A DNA stretch of 64,000 bases from Oscillospiraceae bacterium (GCA_022793675.1 JAAWDH010000048.1:27339-91338); one strand, 5' to 3'. Shown: positions 42,998 to 51,700, counted from the first letter of the stretch. Notes: generated by a model not told the origin, from the letters alone. Numbers and translations are program-made.

Positions 42998-43028
42998 CCC
43001 CGGCGTTTGGAGCTTCCAGCCGCCGGGG
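42998..43028 (-). terminator. Terminator of pncB
   Basis: A perfect 8-bp GC stem (42998-43005 with 43021-43028). On the minus strand a TTTTATT run follows, so it ends the leftward pncB transcript. Confidence 0.75.
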
Positions 43029-43051
43029 CTTTATGCGTATATATTACAGTA

Positions 43052-44500
43052 TTACAGCTTGCGTTCCGCCAACATCCGCTGTTTGCAGGTCCAAAGATCC
43101 TGCGACAGGTCGACATAATAGCGGTGGGGGTTTTCAAATCGCCTGACCTCTTCCCAAAGGCTGTCCACCTGTTCGCGGCAGCGGGCCTTGATCGTCTCGA
43201 TATCGGGCGTTTCGTAGCAGCACTGGCCATCTTTGAAAACCTGCACCAATACTGGCCGGATGGAAACGTTGTCAAAGGTTTTGGCCTTCCAGGTGTCGAT
43301 GGGGTCGAAGAGGGTAATTGGGCCTGACTCTGGCACTTTTTCATCAAACATTGCGATATAATCTGCAACCGGCTGGCCGCTGTCTTTGTTGTACAGCCTG
43401 TAGAGCATCTTTTTACAGGGCGTCGTAATTTTCTCGGCAGCCTCGCTGAGTTTGATTTTGGGGATGTACTGTCCGCCGTCCATGACCGCCACCAGTTTAT
43501 AGACCCCGCCGAAGACTGGGTCGCTTTTGGAAGTGATCAGGTTTTCGCCAACGCCGAAGCTGTTGATCTGGGCGCCCTGCAAAATCAGGTCGCGGATCAG
43601 ATACTCGTCAAGCGAGTTGGAGGCGACGATGCCGCAGTCGGGATAGCCGGCGTCGTCCAGCATTTTGCGGGCTTTTTTGGATAGGTAGGCGATGTCGCCG
43701 CTGTCGATGCGTACCCCTTTGGGCCTAAAGCCTTTGGGCGCCAGCACTTCGTTAAACACCCGAATGGCGTTGGGAATGCCCGATTTCAGCACGTTATAGG
43801 TGTCCACCAACAACGTGCAGCTGTCCGGGTAAACCTCGGCATACGCCTTGAAAGCATCGTATTCTGTATCGAACAGCTGCACCCAGCTATGGGCCATTGT
43901 CCCCATAGCTGGGGTCTGGTATTCCCGGTCGGCGATAGCGCAGGCCGTGCCGCTGCAGCCGCCGATATAGGCCGCCCTAGCTCCCAGCACCGCCGCGTCG
44001 TAGCTCTGGGCACGGCGGGAACCGAACTCGAAGACCGAGCGGCCGCTGGCAGCCCGCACGATGCGGTTGGCCTTGGTCGTGACCAAGGACTGGAAGTTGA
44101 CGGAAAGCAGCACCATCGTTTCTACCAGCTGGGCCTCCATAATCGGGCCTTCGACAGTGACGACCGGCTCGTTGGGGAAAATAGGCGTTCCCTCCGGCAC
44201 CGCCCAGACGTCGCAGCTAAATTTGAAGTCCCGCAGCCAGTTAAGGAAAGCCTCGGAAAACAGGTTTTTGCCCTTCAGGTAGTCGATATCCTCGGCGGTG
44301 AAGTGTAGGTTCTTCAGGTAATTGATTACCTGTTCCAGCCCGGCACAGATGGCAAAACCGCCGCCGTCGGGGATTTTGCGGAAAAACATATCAAAAACAG
44401 CGCGTTTGTCTTTCAGCCCCATTTCCAGGTATCCGTTGGCCATGGTCAACTCGTAAAAGTCAACCAGCATTGTCAGGTTGCGGTCATTGCTCCAATCCAT
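43052..44500 (-). CDS. pncB: Nicotinate phosphoribosyltransferase
   Basis: A 482-residue type II NAPRTase that makes nicotinate mononucleotide from nicotinic acid and PRPP. It has D-F-Y-E-L-T-M-A near 14-21, the E-F-G-S-R-R near 148-153 and later G-V-R-I-D-S-G-D near 265, all typical of the family. It feeds NAD salvage, together with nadE in this window. The start ATG 44500 follows GGAGGA; the upstream open frame to 44575 is not supported. The gene has its own terminator and is convergent with the S1 gene. Confidence 0.95.
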   Translation of the reverse strand: MDWSNDRNLTMLVDFYELTMANGYLEMGLKDKRAVFDMFFRKIPDGGGFAICAGLEQVINYLKNLHFTAEDIDYLKGKNLFSEAFLNWLRDFKFSCDVWAVPEGTPIFPNEPVVTVEGPIMEAQLVETMVLLSVNFQSLVTTKANRIVRAASGRSVFEFGSRRAQSYDAAVLGARAAYIGGCSGTACAIADREYQTPAMGTMAHSWVQLFDTEYDAFKAYAEVYPDSCTLLVDTYNVLKSGIPNAIRVFNEVLAPKGFRPKGVRIDSGDIAYLSKKARKMLDDAGYPDCGIVASNSLDEYLIRDLILQGAQINSFGVGENLITSKSDPVFGGVYKLVAVMDGGQYIPKIKLSEAAEKITTPCKKMLYRLYNKDSGQPVADYIAMFDEKVPESGPITLFDPIDTWKAKTFDNVSIRPVLVQVFKDGQCCYETPDIETIKARCREQVDSLWEEVRRFENPHRYYVDLSQDLWTCKQRMLAERKL

Positions 44501-44841
44501 ACCAGTTCCTCCATTTTTCGGGGGCAGCGCCCCTTTGATTGCCTTTATTATACGCGCATTCCAACGGATTTTCAACCTTTTTTGCCGCCATTCAGTGCAG
44601 CAGGGAAAAGGAATGTAAATTGTTATCTGTTTTTAGCTATTATATATAAAATTTTGGCGGCTAAATGAGAAAAACCACCGATTCACCTGACAAAGGGTCT
44701 TTTAGTATAAATAATTAAGTCGGTTGAAAATTTTCATAAAAATAAATCTAGATTTTGAAAAAAATCATTGACAAAGCTCAAGTAATATGGTATATTATAG
44801 TTGTAAGCCAATCCTCACCCATAACAGAAAGGAGTTCCTTT
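44501..44841. other. A+T-rich gap between pncB and the secreted protein gene
   Basis: 341 nt without a supported gene. It becomes visibly A+T-rich from about 44580 and carries the promoter at 44768-44796. Confidence 0.5.
44768..44796 (+). promoter_or_regulatory. Promoter of the secreted protein gene
   Basis: TTGACA at 44768-44773, 17-nt spacer, TATATT at 44791-44796. Confidence 0.75.
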
Positions 44842-45240
44842 ATGAAAAAGATGTTTACAGCCCTATTCTCGCTGGGAATGGCAGCAACAATGATTTTCAA
44901 TTCCAGCGTATTTGCACAGGATAGAGATGTTTTGGCGTCTAATGTGCTTTCTGGAAAAGAAGGGATTGTTCCACATTATGGATGTGTAAACGGTCACTTT
45001 GATACCAGACTTAAGTGTAGGAAATCTCGCTACTATAGCGAAGACTATACTCACAATTCGGGAAAATGTACAGTGATCATTTATGAGTCTGGCTATGTGG
45101 GATTTGTTTGTCAAGAATGTGGCCATATTAATTCGGGGAATCTTGATCCCAATGCTAGACATCCTTGTGTGGAGTATCATAGCAGTTGTGGAAAAGGTTG
45201 GACAGATACTGGCTTCTGCCGAGATGGATTTCCGATGTGA
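44842..45240 (+). CDS. Small secreted cysteine-rich protein
   Basis: A 132-residue protein with a clear signal peptide (M-K-K-M-F-T-A-L-F-S-L-G-M-A-A, cleavage after V-F-A near residue 23). The mature part is about 110 residues with nine cysteines, several in C-x2-C or C-G spacing. No family is recognised. Codon use is A+T-rich and unlike the neighbouring housekeeping genes, a sign of recent transfer. AAAGGAG precedes the ATG. Confidence 0.7.
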   Translation: MKKMFTALFSLGMAATMIFNSSVFAQDRDVLASNVLSGKEGIVPHYGCVNGHFDTRLKCRKSRYYSEDYTHNSGKCTVIIYESGYVGFVCQECGHINSGNLDPNARHPCVEYHSSCGKGWTDTGFCRDGFPM

Positions 45241-45359
45241 ATTTTAAATTGTAAGAAATAATATATTCTGTATCCGATGCTGGGTGAGATCGGATACAAA
45301 ATCTGTTTGTTTTTCAATTGTGAAGATTACTTTTATGATGATTGGGGTTAGGGATGATG

Positions 45360-45965
45360 ATGAAAAAACGGTTCAAATTCACAGCAGTCTGCCTTACCAT
45401 TATGATATTTATGATGGCGCTGGCAGGATGCAGCAAAAATAGTCCGCTGATTGACCTTTCCAAGTTCCAGAGCGACGGGCAGTTTTCTTATCCTGGTGTC
45501 GTCTGGGGCAGCAGTGCGGAGGAAACCGTCGAGCAGGTAGACGCGCTGCTGGAAGGCACGGGCCTTTCCGCCCACCGCGAGGGGACAATTGGCTATGTGA
45601 CGGAAGGCGTTCCCTTTGAGGGGGAGGAATGGCGCATTGAGTGGCAGTTTGACGACGACGAGCTTTGGTGTATCAGCTTGTTCGCGTCGACTACGACCCA
45701 AAAAAGCGGGAAGCTTTACAAAAAACTTTTGGCAGAGTTTGAAAAAATGTATGGCGAAGCTTCCCATGTCAAAGAAAAAATCACTGATCCCTCCGAAGAA
45801 TCGGCGATAAACGAGCAAGGGGGCAGGTGGTATAGCGACGATAATGAGACGCGATTGGTCCTATCTAGGCTTTATGATAACGACGATACGCATGGGAACC
45901 GGGCTACAGTAGGGATCATACTCTCTAAAAAGCGGAAAAATGCCGTCACGACTGACGGCTGGTGA
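45360..45965 (+). CDS. Lipoprotein of unknown function
   Basis: A 201-residue lipoprotein. The signal peptide ends in a lipobox L-A-G-C near residues 23-26, so the mature protein should be anchored to the outer membrane face. Later blocks are G-V-V-W-G-S-S, E-W-R-I-E-W-Q-F-D-D-D near 100-110 and a basic C-terminus. Its C-terminal half resembles the truncated frame at 47624-47959, so the two are paralogues. Three ATG codons stand in a row; the last (45360) is best spaced from AGGG. Confidence 0.75.
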   Translation: MKKRFKFTAVCLTIMIFMMALAGCSKNSPLIDLSKFQSDGQFSYPGVVWGSSAEETVEQVDALLEGTGLSAHREGTIGYVTEGVPFEGEEWRIEWQFDDDELWCISLFASTTTQKSGKLYKKLLAEFEKMYGEASHVKEKITDPSEESAINEQGGRWYSDDNETRLVLSRLYDNDDTHGNRATVGIILSKKRKNAVTTDGW

Positions 45966-45976
45966 GGTTAAACCTA

Positions 45977-46074
45977 TCGACGCAGTAGGCGGCTGAATCT
46001 GTGCCAACGCGTACCCTAGCGACTAAAAGTCTTTGCCAAGCTTTCTTCAGAAAGCGTCGTATCCTCGTATTCCC
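45977..46074 (+). repeat. Dispersed intergenic repeat, copy D
   Basis: Plus-strand copy with CGACGCAGTAGGC, CCTAGCGACTAAAAGTCTTT and TTTCTTCAGAAAGCG. The TTTAGC/GCTAAA palindrome is missing. The next promoter starts about 12 nt after its end. Confidence 0.7.
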
Positions 46075-46086
46075 GTAAATTTTTTC

Positions 46087-46115
46087 TTGACAATGTCCAT
46101 GCTGTCTGCTATAAT
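46087..46115 (+). promoter_or_regulatory. Promoter of the flavodoxin-like gene
   Basis: TTGACA at 46087-46092, 17-nt spacer, TATAAT at 46110-46115: full consensus in both boxes. Confidence 0.85.
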
Positions 46116-46147
46116 AGAAAAAATTTATTTGAAAGGGGCCTCTCGCA

Positions 46148-46696
46148 ATGAAGATTCTGTTCTTAAATGGCGGGGCGAAGACAACGGGTGCGACGGCGGC
46201 GCTTCTTGAGATGGTGCGGCAGTCTGCCTCTGAAAAGGGGCATGACTGCCGCACGCTGCATCTGGGGGGAATGCAGCTGGATTTCTGCCGGGGGTGTAAA
46301 CGCTGCTATAAAACTGGAGAATGTTTCCAGCAAGACGATGATGTGCCGAAGGTTTGGGACGCTTTCCAGTGGGCCGACAGTATCGTTATCGGCATCCCGT
46401 CCTATTGGGGGGATATGCCGGGGCAGATGAAGGTTTTCGTCGACCGCTGTACCTCGGTCTGCGACACCAATGCCGCCCGGAAGGATTTCTGTGCTGGCAA
46501 AACTGGGTATGGGCTGGCGCTGCGCGCTGGCCGGAGCGAAGAGGAGTGCCAACGGCTGGTCGAACGGATCGAGCACTTTTTCGGCCACCTGGGCATCGGC
46601 ATGGCTGGGAGCGGCTATTTCTGCGGCATCGAAACCGAAGCAGATATGCGGGCAAGGGAAGCCGAAGTCCAAACTCTTTGCAGGGATTGGTTTTGA
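46148..46696 (+). CDS. NADPH-dependent FMN reductase / flavodoxin-family oxidoreductase
   Basis: A 182-residue flavoprotein. The phosphate loop for FMN is N-G-G-A-K-T-T-G-A-T near 7-16. The block C-R-G-C-K-R-C near 47-53 is characteristic of the iron-sulfur flavoprotein/NADPH-FMN reductase group, and P-S-Y-W-G-D-M-P-G-Q near 85-94 is the second FMN segment. It probably carries electrons in redox stress or reduction of an unknown acceptor. AAAGGGG precedes the ATG. Confidence 0.85.
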   Translation: MKILFLNGGAKTTGATAALLEMVRQSASEKGHDCRTLHLGGMQLDFCRGCKRCYKTGECFQQDDDVPKVWDAFQWADSIVIGIPSYWGDMPGQMKVFVDRCTSVCDTNAARKDFCAGKTGYGLALRAGRSEEECQRLVERIEHFFGHLGIGMAGSGYFCGIETEADMRAREAEVQTLCRDWF

Positions 46697-46742
46697 CTGA
46701 ATAAATTCCATATAAAAATTTCACTTTTTTATTATAAATCTA

Positions 46743-46771
46743 TTGACGTTTTAATTCAGCTGTGTTATACT
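46743..46771 (+). promoter_or_regulatory. Promoter of the 46.9-kb gene
   Basis: TTGACG at 46743-46748, 17-nt spacer, TATACT at 46766-46771, in an A+T-rich gap. Confidence 0.7.
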
Positions 46772-46900
46772 GTAATTAGAAATCTCCCTTTTCGGAATTG
46801 TGTACCCAGTGGGAAATAACTTATAAATATACAATGTAAAATATATAAATCAGAATTTGCTGAGCAAGTGATATTCATACTTGAAAGAAGGGATAACAAT

Positions 46901-47623
46901 ATGGAGCTTATTTATGAAATCAACTTTTCTGCTCTGAGTTCAGAGGAAAAGGTGAAGTTTGTGTACGACCTCCGAGACAATGCGGCAGAGAGCTTCGCAG
47001 ACAAGCCTGCTTCCGTTCAGCTTTTGGCCCACACGCTGATTTTTACCCGTTGGTGGAACTCTTATAAACACATGACTCCCAAAGAACCCACCCCAGAGAT
47101 TTTAGGCATCGCCATAGAATTGTTATGGGATTTTCAGGAGGGGAAGTGCGGGGAGAAGGAGTTTGCCCGGTTCCAGAAAAGCGTTTGCGACTCCGCGCTG
47201 GAGATTTTGACTGGAGATGACGGCGAGCTGAACGAGGACCCGGAGAGCGACGCCTTCTCCCGGAAATACTTCACCCCTTGGGAGGCCATGTCCTACAATG
47301 TGTTTCTCTCCAACCTGTGTACCGTGCTGGAGGAGGCGGTCTCCGGGGACTTCACCTGGGACGCCGTGGAGGAAGTCATCTATGGGGATATCGGTGACAC
47401 CATTATTGTCTTTTTCGAGACCGTTTACCGTAGTCCAGACGGGTGTGATATAAAGCGTCGGGAGAAAGAGACTTACAGCACCCCCACCTTTGCCCAGGTC
47501 ATCACTCTGCTCCAGCAGGATATGCGCACGGCCCTGACGGGCGCGCCCCTCTCCGAGCTGCGGACGCAGTATCGAAACGAGTATCTGTTTTCCCCGGAAG
47601 AGAGCGCAAAGATCAGCGATTAG
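46901..47623 (+). CDS. Hypothetical acidic protein
   Basis: A 240-residue, mostly helical and strongly acidic protein with no family recognised and no signal peptide. Size and acidity are those of many immunity proteins, but there is no motif to prove it and no toxin nearby. The TAG stop is directly followed by the ATG of the lipoprotein-like fragment. It lies within the A+T-rich island, although its own 3' half is G+C-rich. Confidence 0.6.
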   Translation: MELIYEINFSALSSEEKVKFVYDLRDNAAESFADKPASVQLLAHTLIFTRWWNSYKHMTPKEPTPEILGIAIELLWDFQEGKCGEKEFARFQKSVCDSALEILTGDDGELNEDPESDAFSRKYFTPWEAMSYNVFLSNLCTVLEEAVSGDFTWDAVEEVIYGDIGDTIIVFFETVYRSPDGCDIKRREKETYSTPTFAQVITLLQQDMRTALTGAPLSELRTQYRNEYLFSPEESAKISD

Positions 47624-47959
47624 ATGAAAAGCCTTTTCTTCGGCGGGGAAAAGTGGCGGGGCGAATGGCAGTTCGACCGTACAGGCTGCTTTTTGGCTGT
47701 CAGTTTTGTGTTGACCGCACCTTCTAAAAAGGCTAGGGAACTGTATGGCGAGCTGTCCGAAGAGCTTGAGGAGCTGTATGGCGGGGCCGACAACAATGAG
47801 GATGAATCTTTTCCTGCTAAAGGCGGGAATACGATTGAGCGCCGCCGGAAGGGTTGGGCAGAAAAAGGCGGTACCAGTTCGCTGGAATTGGTGCACATCC
47901 ATTCAGAGGGCCGTTCCAGCGATACCATCGGCCTTGTGGTAATGGCTCGCGATTCCTGA
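47624..47959 (+). pseudogene. C-terminal fragment of a lipoprotein paralogue
   Basis: A 111-residue frame whose opening (E-K-W-R-G-E-W-Q-F-D) matches E-E-W-R-I-E-W-Q-F-D of the lipoprotein at 45360. The alignment continues to the end, so it corresponds to the C-terminal half of that protein with no signal peptide and no N-terminal domain. It starts at an ATG directly after the TAG of the preceding gene, so it might still be translated by coupling. A remnant is more likely than a functional gene. Confidence 0.6.
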
Positions 47960-47982
47960 CGTATGAGCTTCAATTATTCATT

Positions 47983-48023
47983 AAAAGCGTCGAAAAGCTA
48001 GGAATGCTTTTCGACGCTTTTTT
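47983..48023. terminator. Strong terminator before tgt
   Basis: A perfect 16-bp stem (47983-47998 with 48006-48021) followed by T residues. It separates the rightward genes from the leftward tgt. Confidence 0.9.
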
Positions 48024-48106
48024 GCAGTAGGAATCATCCAGAGCGAACAGCTTTGTTGAACTTACGGACGAGGGCTTTTGGAAACCTTGGCTATATAACG
48101 TGCCGC

Positions 48107-49237
48107 TTAAATCCTGGTATCCAGCAGAGCGACATATTTTTTCTTGAAATCCTCAAAGGCACCGTTGTCAAGCGCTTCGCGGATGCGCTCCATCAGCGTA
48201 TTGTAGAAGTAAAGGTTGTGCATGACCGCCAATCGCATGGCCAGCATTTCGTTGGCCTTGAACAGATGCCTTAGATAAGCCCGTGAAAATTTTTGACAGG
48301 TGGGGCAGCCGCATTCCGGGTCGATCGGGGAAAGATCCTCAGCGTATTTTGCGTTCATAATGTTGCGGATGCCACTCCAGGTATTCAGGTGGCCGTGGCG
48401 GGCGTTGCGGGAAGGCATGACGCAGTCGAACAGGTCAACCCCGCGCGAAACGGCTTCCAAAATATTGCCGGGCGTACCCACCCCCATCAGGTAACGGGGT
48501 TTCCCCGCTGGCATGAAAGGCTCTACCGCCGAAATAATCCGATACATTTCCTCAGCCGGTTCCCCGACAGCCAGACCGCCGATCGCGTAGCCGTCGAGGT
48601 CTAGTTCGGCGATTTCCTGCATATGGGCTATCCGCAGATCGTCGTAAACGCAGCCTTGGTTAATCCCAAACAGCAGCTGCTTGGGATTTAACGTATCCGG
48701 CAGAGCGTTCAGTCTCGCCATTTCCGTTTTGCAGCGCACAAGCCAGCGGGTGGTGCGGGCACAGGAACGGGCGGAGTAATCATGGGTAGAGGGATTTTCG
48801 ACGCATTCGTCAAAAGCCATTGCAATTGTGGAGCCAAGGTTTGACTGGATCTGCATACTGGTTTCAGGCCCCATAAAAATCCGCCGGCCGTCGATATGCG
48901 AGGCAAACGTCACGCCCTCTTCCTCAATTTTCCGCAGCGACGCCAACGAAAAGACCTGGAACCCGCCAGAATCGGTGAGGATAGGCCGCTCCCAGCCCAT
49001 GAATTTATGCAGCCCTCCTAGGCGCTTAATCAGCCCATCGCCAGGGCGGACATGAAGGTGGTAGGTGTTGCACAACTCAACCTGGCATTTCAAATCCACC
49101 AAATCGTAGGAGGAAATCCCCCCCTTGATAGCTGCCGAGGTGCCGACGTTCATAAAGGCCGGCGTCTGGACGACGCCGTGAACAGTTGTAAAGCTGCCGC
49201 GGCGGGCAGCGTTTTCTTTTTTAATCAGCTGGTACAT
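48107..49237 (-). CDS. tgt: Queuine/preQ1 tRNA-guanine transglycosylase
   Basis: A 376-residue enzyme that swaps guanine 34 of tRNAs for preQ1. Catalytic Asp is in L-T-D-S-G-G-F-Q-V-F near 87-96 and a second in G-V-D-L-F-D-C-V near 255-262. The zinc site C-G-C-P-T-C near 301-306 with the following H is present. The start ATG 49237 follows GAAAGGA; an upstream frame reaches 49258. It is divergent from queA, which acts next in queuosine synthesis. The precursor genes (queCDEF) are not in the window. Confidence 0.97.
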   Translation of the reverse strand: MYQLIKKENAARRGSFTTVHGVVQTPAFMNVGTSAAIKGGISSYDLVDLKCQVELCNTYHLHVRPGDGLIKRLGGLHKFMGWERPILTDSGGFQVFSLASLRKIEEEGVTFASHIDGRRIFMGPETSMQIQSNLGSTIAMAFDECVENPSTHDYSARSCARTTRWLVRCKTEMARLNALPDTLNPKQLLFGINQGCVYDDLRIAHMQEIAELDLDGYAIGGLAVGEPAEEMYRIISAVEPFMPAGKPRYLMGVGTPGNILEAVSRGVDLFDCVMPSRNARHGHLNTWSGIRNIMNAKYAEDLSPIDPECGCPTCQKFSRAYLRHLFKANEMLAMRLAVMHNLYFYNTLMERIREALDNGAFEDFKKKYVALLDTRI

Positions 49238-49313
49238 AGTACGTCCTTTCCTAAACAATATATATCCATTGTATCAAATACTTGGGATGGTTGTCAATAG
49301 GGGACGTAATCTT

Positions 49314-49404
49314 TCGACACAGTAGGATTTCCAGGCTGCGCATATGCGCGCCCTGGCGAATAAAAGCCTTTGAACTTCTCTTCAAAAAGCGACTTCGTAA
49401 CTCC
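49314..49404 (+). repeat. Dispersed intergenic repeat, copy E
   Basis: Plus-strand copy with CGACACAGTAGG, CCCTGGCGAATAAAAGCCTTTG, then CTTCTCTTCAAAAAGCG. It lacks the inner palindrome. Its end touches the queA -35 box directly. Confidence 0.7.
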
Positions 49405-49433
49405 TTGACATCCCGTCGGACTTGTACTATAAT
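49405..49433 (+). promoter_or_regulatory. queA promoter
   Basis: TTGACA at 49405-49410, 17-nt spacer, TATAAT at 49428-49433: both boxes match consensus. It starts at the end of repeat copy E. Confidence 0.88.
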
Positions 49434-49461
49434 ATCCTAGACAAAGAAAGGCGGGACGTGC

Positions 49462-50493
49462 GTGCAAAAAAGTGATTTTTATTTCGACCTTCCAGAAGAG
49501 CTGATCGCGCAGCATCCCCTTGAACGGCGGGACAAGTCGCGGCTGCTTTTGCTGGATAAGCAGAGCGGGGAAGCGGCCCATCGGCATTTTTACGACCTGG
49601 AAGAGATTTTGCGCCCAGGCGACCTTTTGGTGGTCAACGATTCACGGGTGCTGCCAGCAAGGCTTTACGGTGTGAAAGAGGATACTGGTGCGGCGATGGA
49701 GTTTTTGCTGCTGGAACAGAAACGGCTGGACGAATGGGAAATCTTAGTCAAGCCAGGGCGGCGCGCCAAACAGGGCAGCCGTTTTGTTTTCGGCGAAGGC
49801 CTTCTGCGGGCGGAAGTGCTGGCGGTGTTGGAAAGCGGCAACCGGCTGGTGCGGTTTGAGTACGACCCATCCGAAAACCTTTTTGCGATCCTTGACAAAA
49901 TCGGACAAATGCCCCTCCCACCTTATATCACCGAAAAACTCACCGATAAAGAGCGCTATCAGACTGTCTATTCCAGAGAGCCGGGTTCGGCGGCGGCTCC
50001 TACGGCAGGGCTTCACTTTACGCCGGAACTAATCGTGCGGCTGAAGGCGAAAGGGGTGCAGTTCGCCAACGTGACCCTTCATGTGGGACTGGGAACCTTC
50101 CGGCCAGTTAAAGAAGATAACATCCTTAATCATAAGATGCACCGGGAGCATTACCACCTTCCCGCTGAAACGGCGGAGCTGATTAAAAAGACCAAAGCAC
50201 AGGGCGGTCGGGTGATTGCTGTCGGTACCACAAGCTGCCGGACGCTGGAAAGTGTTGCGGCCCAGCCTGACGGCATTTGCGAGGCGGAGGGATGGACTGA
50301 AATCTTTATCTATCCGCCTTATGAATTCCGTTGCATCGATGGGCTGATCACCAATTTCCACCTGCCGGAAAGCACATTGATTATGCTGGTGTCGGCGTTG
50401 GCGGGGTATGAACATACAATGGCTGCCTATAAAGAGGCTGTTAAAGAACGTTATAGATTTTTTTCTTTTGGGGACGCGATGTTTATTGTATGA
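49462..50493 (+). CDS. queA: S-adenosylmethionine:tRNA ribosyltransferase-isomerase
   Basis: A 343-residue QueA that transfers the ribosyl part of SAM to preQ1-tRNA to give epoxyqueuosine. Family blocks: [12 protein letters not shown] near 5-16, R-D-K-S-R-L-L near 22-28, P-T-A-G-L-H-F near 177-183, and F-R-P-V near 215. The start is GTG 49462 with AAAGG/GGGA upstream. Divergent tgt is its pathway partner. A terminator follows at 50533. Confidence 0.97.
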   Translation: MQKSDFYFDLPEELIAQHPLERRDKSRLLLLDKQSGEAAHRHFYDLEEILRPGDLLVVNDSRVLPARLYGVKEDTGAAMEFLLLEQKRLDEWEILVKPGRRAKQGSRFVFGEGLLRAEVLAVLESGNRLVRFEYDPSENLFAILDKIGQMPLPPYITEKLTDKERYQTVYSREPGSAAAPTAGLHFTPELIVRLKAKGVQFANVTLHVGLGTFRPVKEDNILNHKMHREHYHLPAETAELIKKTKAQGGRVIAVGTTSCRTLESVAAQPDGICEAEGWTEIFIYPPYEFRCIDGLITNFHLPESTLIMLVSALAGYEHTMAAYKEAVKERYRFFSFGDAMFIV

Positions 50494-50532
50494 CGGAAAA
50501 TTGAATCAATCATAAAAAGCTGAAGAACCCAG

Positions 50533-50560
50533 AATCCATGTGGTTTCTGGGCTCTTTTGC
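50533..50560 (+). terminator. queA terminator
   Basis: A hairpin in 50527-50556 (CCCAGAA with TTCTGGG) followed by CTCTTTTGC. It separates host DNA from the prophage remnant. Confidence 0.75.
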
Positions 50561-51117
50561 TATTCCTGAGCCTTGTAAGAAAATCGGATTTCCAGGCCGT
50601 TTTTAAAGAGAATCGAGGTGGTAAGCCCGTTTTTTATACAAAAATTTTTAATGATAGAATTGAGAAATTCCTTGACGATTTGCGGGTCAATTTTCCGTAT
50701 GAACTTTTCATAGTCCACGAAGCGTTTGTCCTGAAGCTGTTGAGTTAGGATAAAGTAGCTGGCTTTTGCCATAAATTCTTCGTCTGACATTGTAAAGGAG
50801 GCAGCAGTTTCGGCTTCCAATTCCTCTAACCGAGCTGTTTTCTCTGCCAAGGAATCGATTAGCTGTTTGCGCTCTATCAGATAGTCTTTTTCAGACATTG
50901 TATCTTCTCCATAGAGAAAGAGCGATTTCAGCCAGTTTAGTGCCCTTTCCAGCCTGCGTTTCTCAGAGATCAATAGGTCGCGTTCTTGAACCTCTGCCCC
51001 GGATTCGGCGGCATTTACGGAGGAGGATTCAAAGTCCAGTGGCATGAAACCGCTTCTAAGGTGGTTGTAAAGTTCTTCAAGGCCATGGCGTTCAATATGA
51101 TCCACATCGGTGAACAT
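50560..51117 (-). pseudogene. C-terminal remnant of a large serine recombinase
   Basis: A 185-residue frame that looks like the end of a large serine integrase: a coiled-coil stretch (E-K-D-Y-L-I-E-R-K-Q-L-I-D-S-L near 75-90, then E-E-L-E-A-E) and a last block I-V-K-E-F-L-N-S-I-I near 150, K-N-G-L-E-I-R-F near the end. The catalytic N-terminal resolvase and zinc-ribbon domains are missing. Upstream the DNA is occupied by the XRE repressor gene, so this looks like a truncated integrase left at the edge. Family assignment is by pattern only. Confidence 0.5.
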
Positions 51118-51172
51118 GGTTCCCCTAAGCAGTTTCTTTTCCAGTGTTTCGATGGATGTGCTTTTACCAAAT

Positions 51173-51589
51173 TTATGATATTGCCTTTTCGGCTGCTTGA
51201 CCGGCTTCGGTTTTCTGCCCTTGAGACTGCTTCGGAGCCAATGCTTTTTCTTCGTCAGTCAATACCAGCTCAAGCTGCATCCAGATCATTTTCTTGGTAT
51301 GTGCGTCGGCTCTCTCATACCCGGCTATCAAAGCGAGGATTTCTGGAGAAGGCGGCCTGTCCGGGATAGAAGACGCAGAAAGCCCTAAAAGGTAGTCCAC
51401 AGATGTGTTAAGAGCTGCTGCCATCCTTGCAACATAGTCGACCTTTGGGTTGTGTATGCCGTTAAGGTAACGCGACACAGTGGCTTCTGGAATATCCGTC
51501 TCAGCGGCGAGCCAGGATTGATTATGACCGCGGATATCCAAAATGTGCCGCAGGTTGTCACGCAATTTTTGCGAAAAGTTCATAGCCAT
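51173..51589 (-). CDS. CI-like XRE repressor
   Basis: A 138-residue regulator with an N-terminal HTH (Q-S-W-L-A-A-E-T-D-I-P-E-A-T-V-S-R-Y near 24-41, typical XRE). The C-terminal part is helical and lacks an S24 peptidase domain, so induction would not be by LexA-type self-cleavage. It is divergent from the Cro-like gene across a short operator region with a TTTACGTAAA palindrome. The ATG at 51589 follows GGAAGGTG. Confidence 0.85.
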   Translation of the reverse strand: MAMNFSQKLRDNLRHILDIRGHNQSWLAAETDIPEATVSRYLNGIHNPKVDYVARMAAALNTSVDYLLGLSASSIPDRPPSPEILALIAGYERADAHTKKMIWMQLELVLTDEEKALAPKQSQGQKTEAGQAAEKAIS

Positions 51590-51614
51590 AAGTTCACCTT
51601 CCGTTTCTATTGTT

Positions 51615-51643
51615 ATTATATCGCGAACCAAAGCATTTCACAA
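51615..51643 (-). promoter_or_regulatory. Repressor promoter (leftward)
   Basis: Minus strand TTGTGA (plus 51638-51643), 17-nt spacer, TATAAT (plus 51615-51620). Confidence 0.75.
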
Positions 51644-51648
51644 TATTT

Positions 51649-51658
51649 TTTACGTAAA
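51649..51658. promoter_or_regulatory. Phage operator-like palindrome
   Basis: TTTACGTAAA, a perfect 10-bp palindrome between the two divergent promoters. It is a candidate CI/Cro operator. Confidence 0.55.
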
Positions 51659-51671
51659 TGAAATTTTTGAC

Positions 51672-51700
51672 TTGACAATATCATTTTCGGGTGATATACT
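51672..51700 (+). promoter_or_regulatory. Early lytic promoter (rightward)
   Basis: TTGACA at 51672-51677, 17-nt spacer, TATACT at 51695-51700. Confidence 0.82.

Noticed and set aside
46402..46704. Several short frames in both strands over the flavoprotein gene
   Set aside because: They are shadows; the plus-strand flavoprotein frame has all the family motifs.
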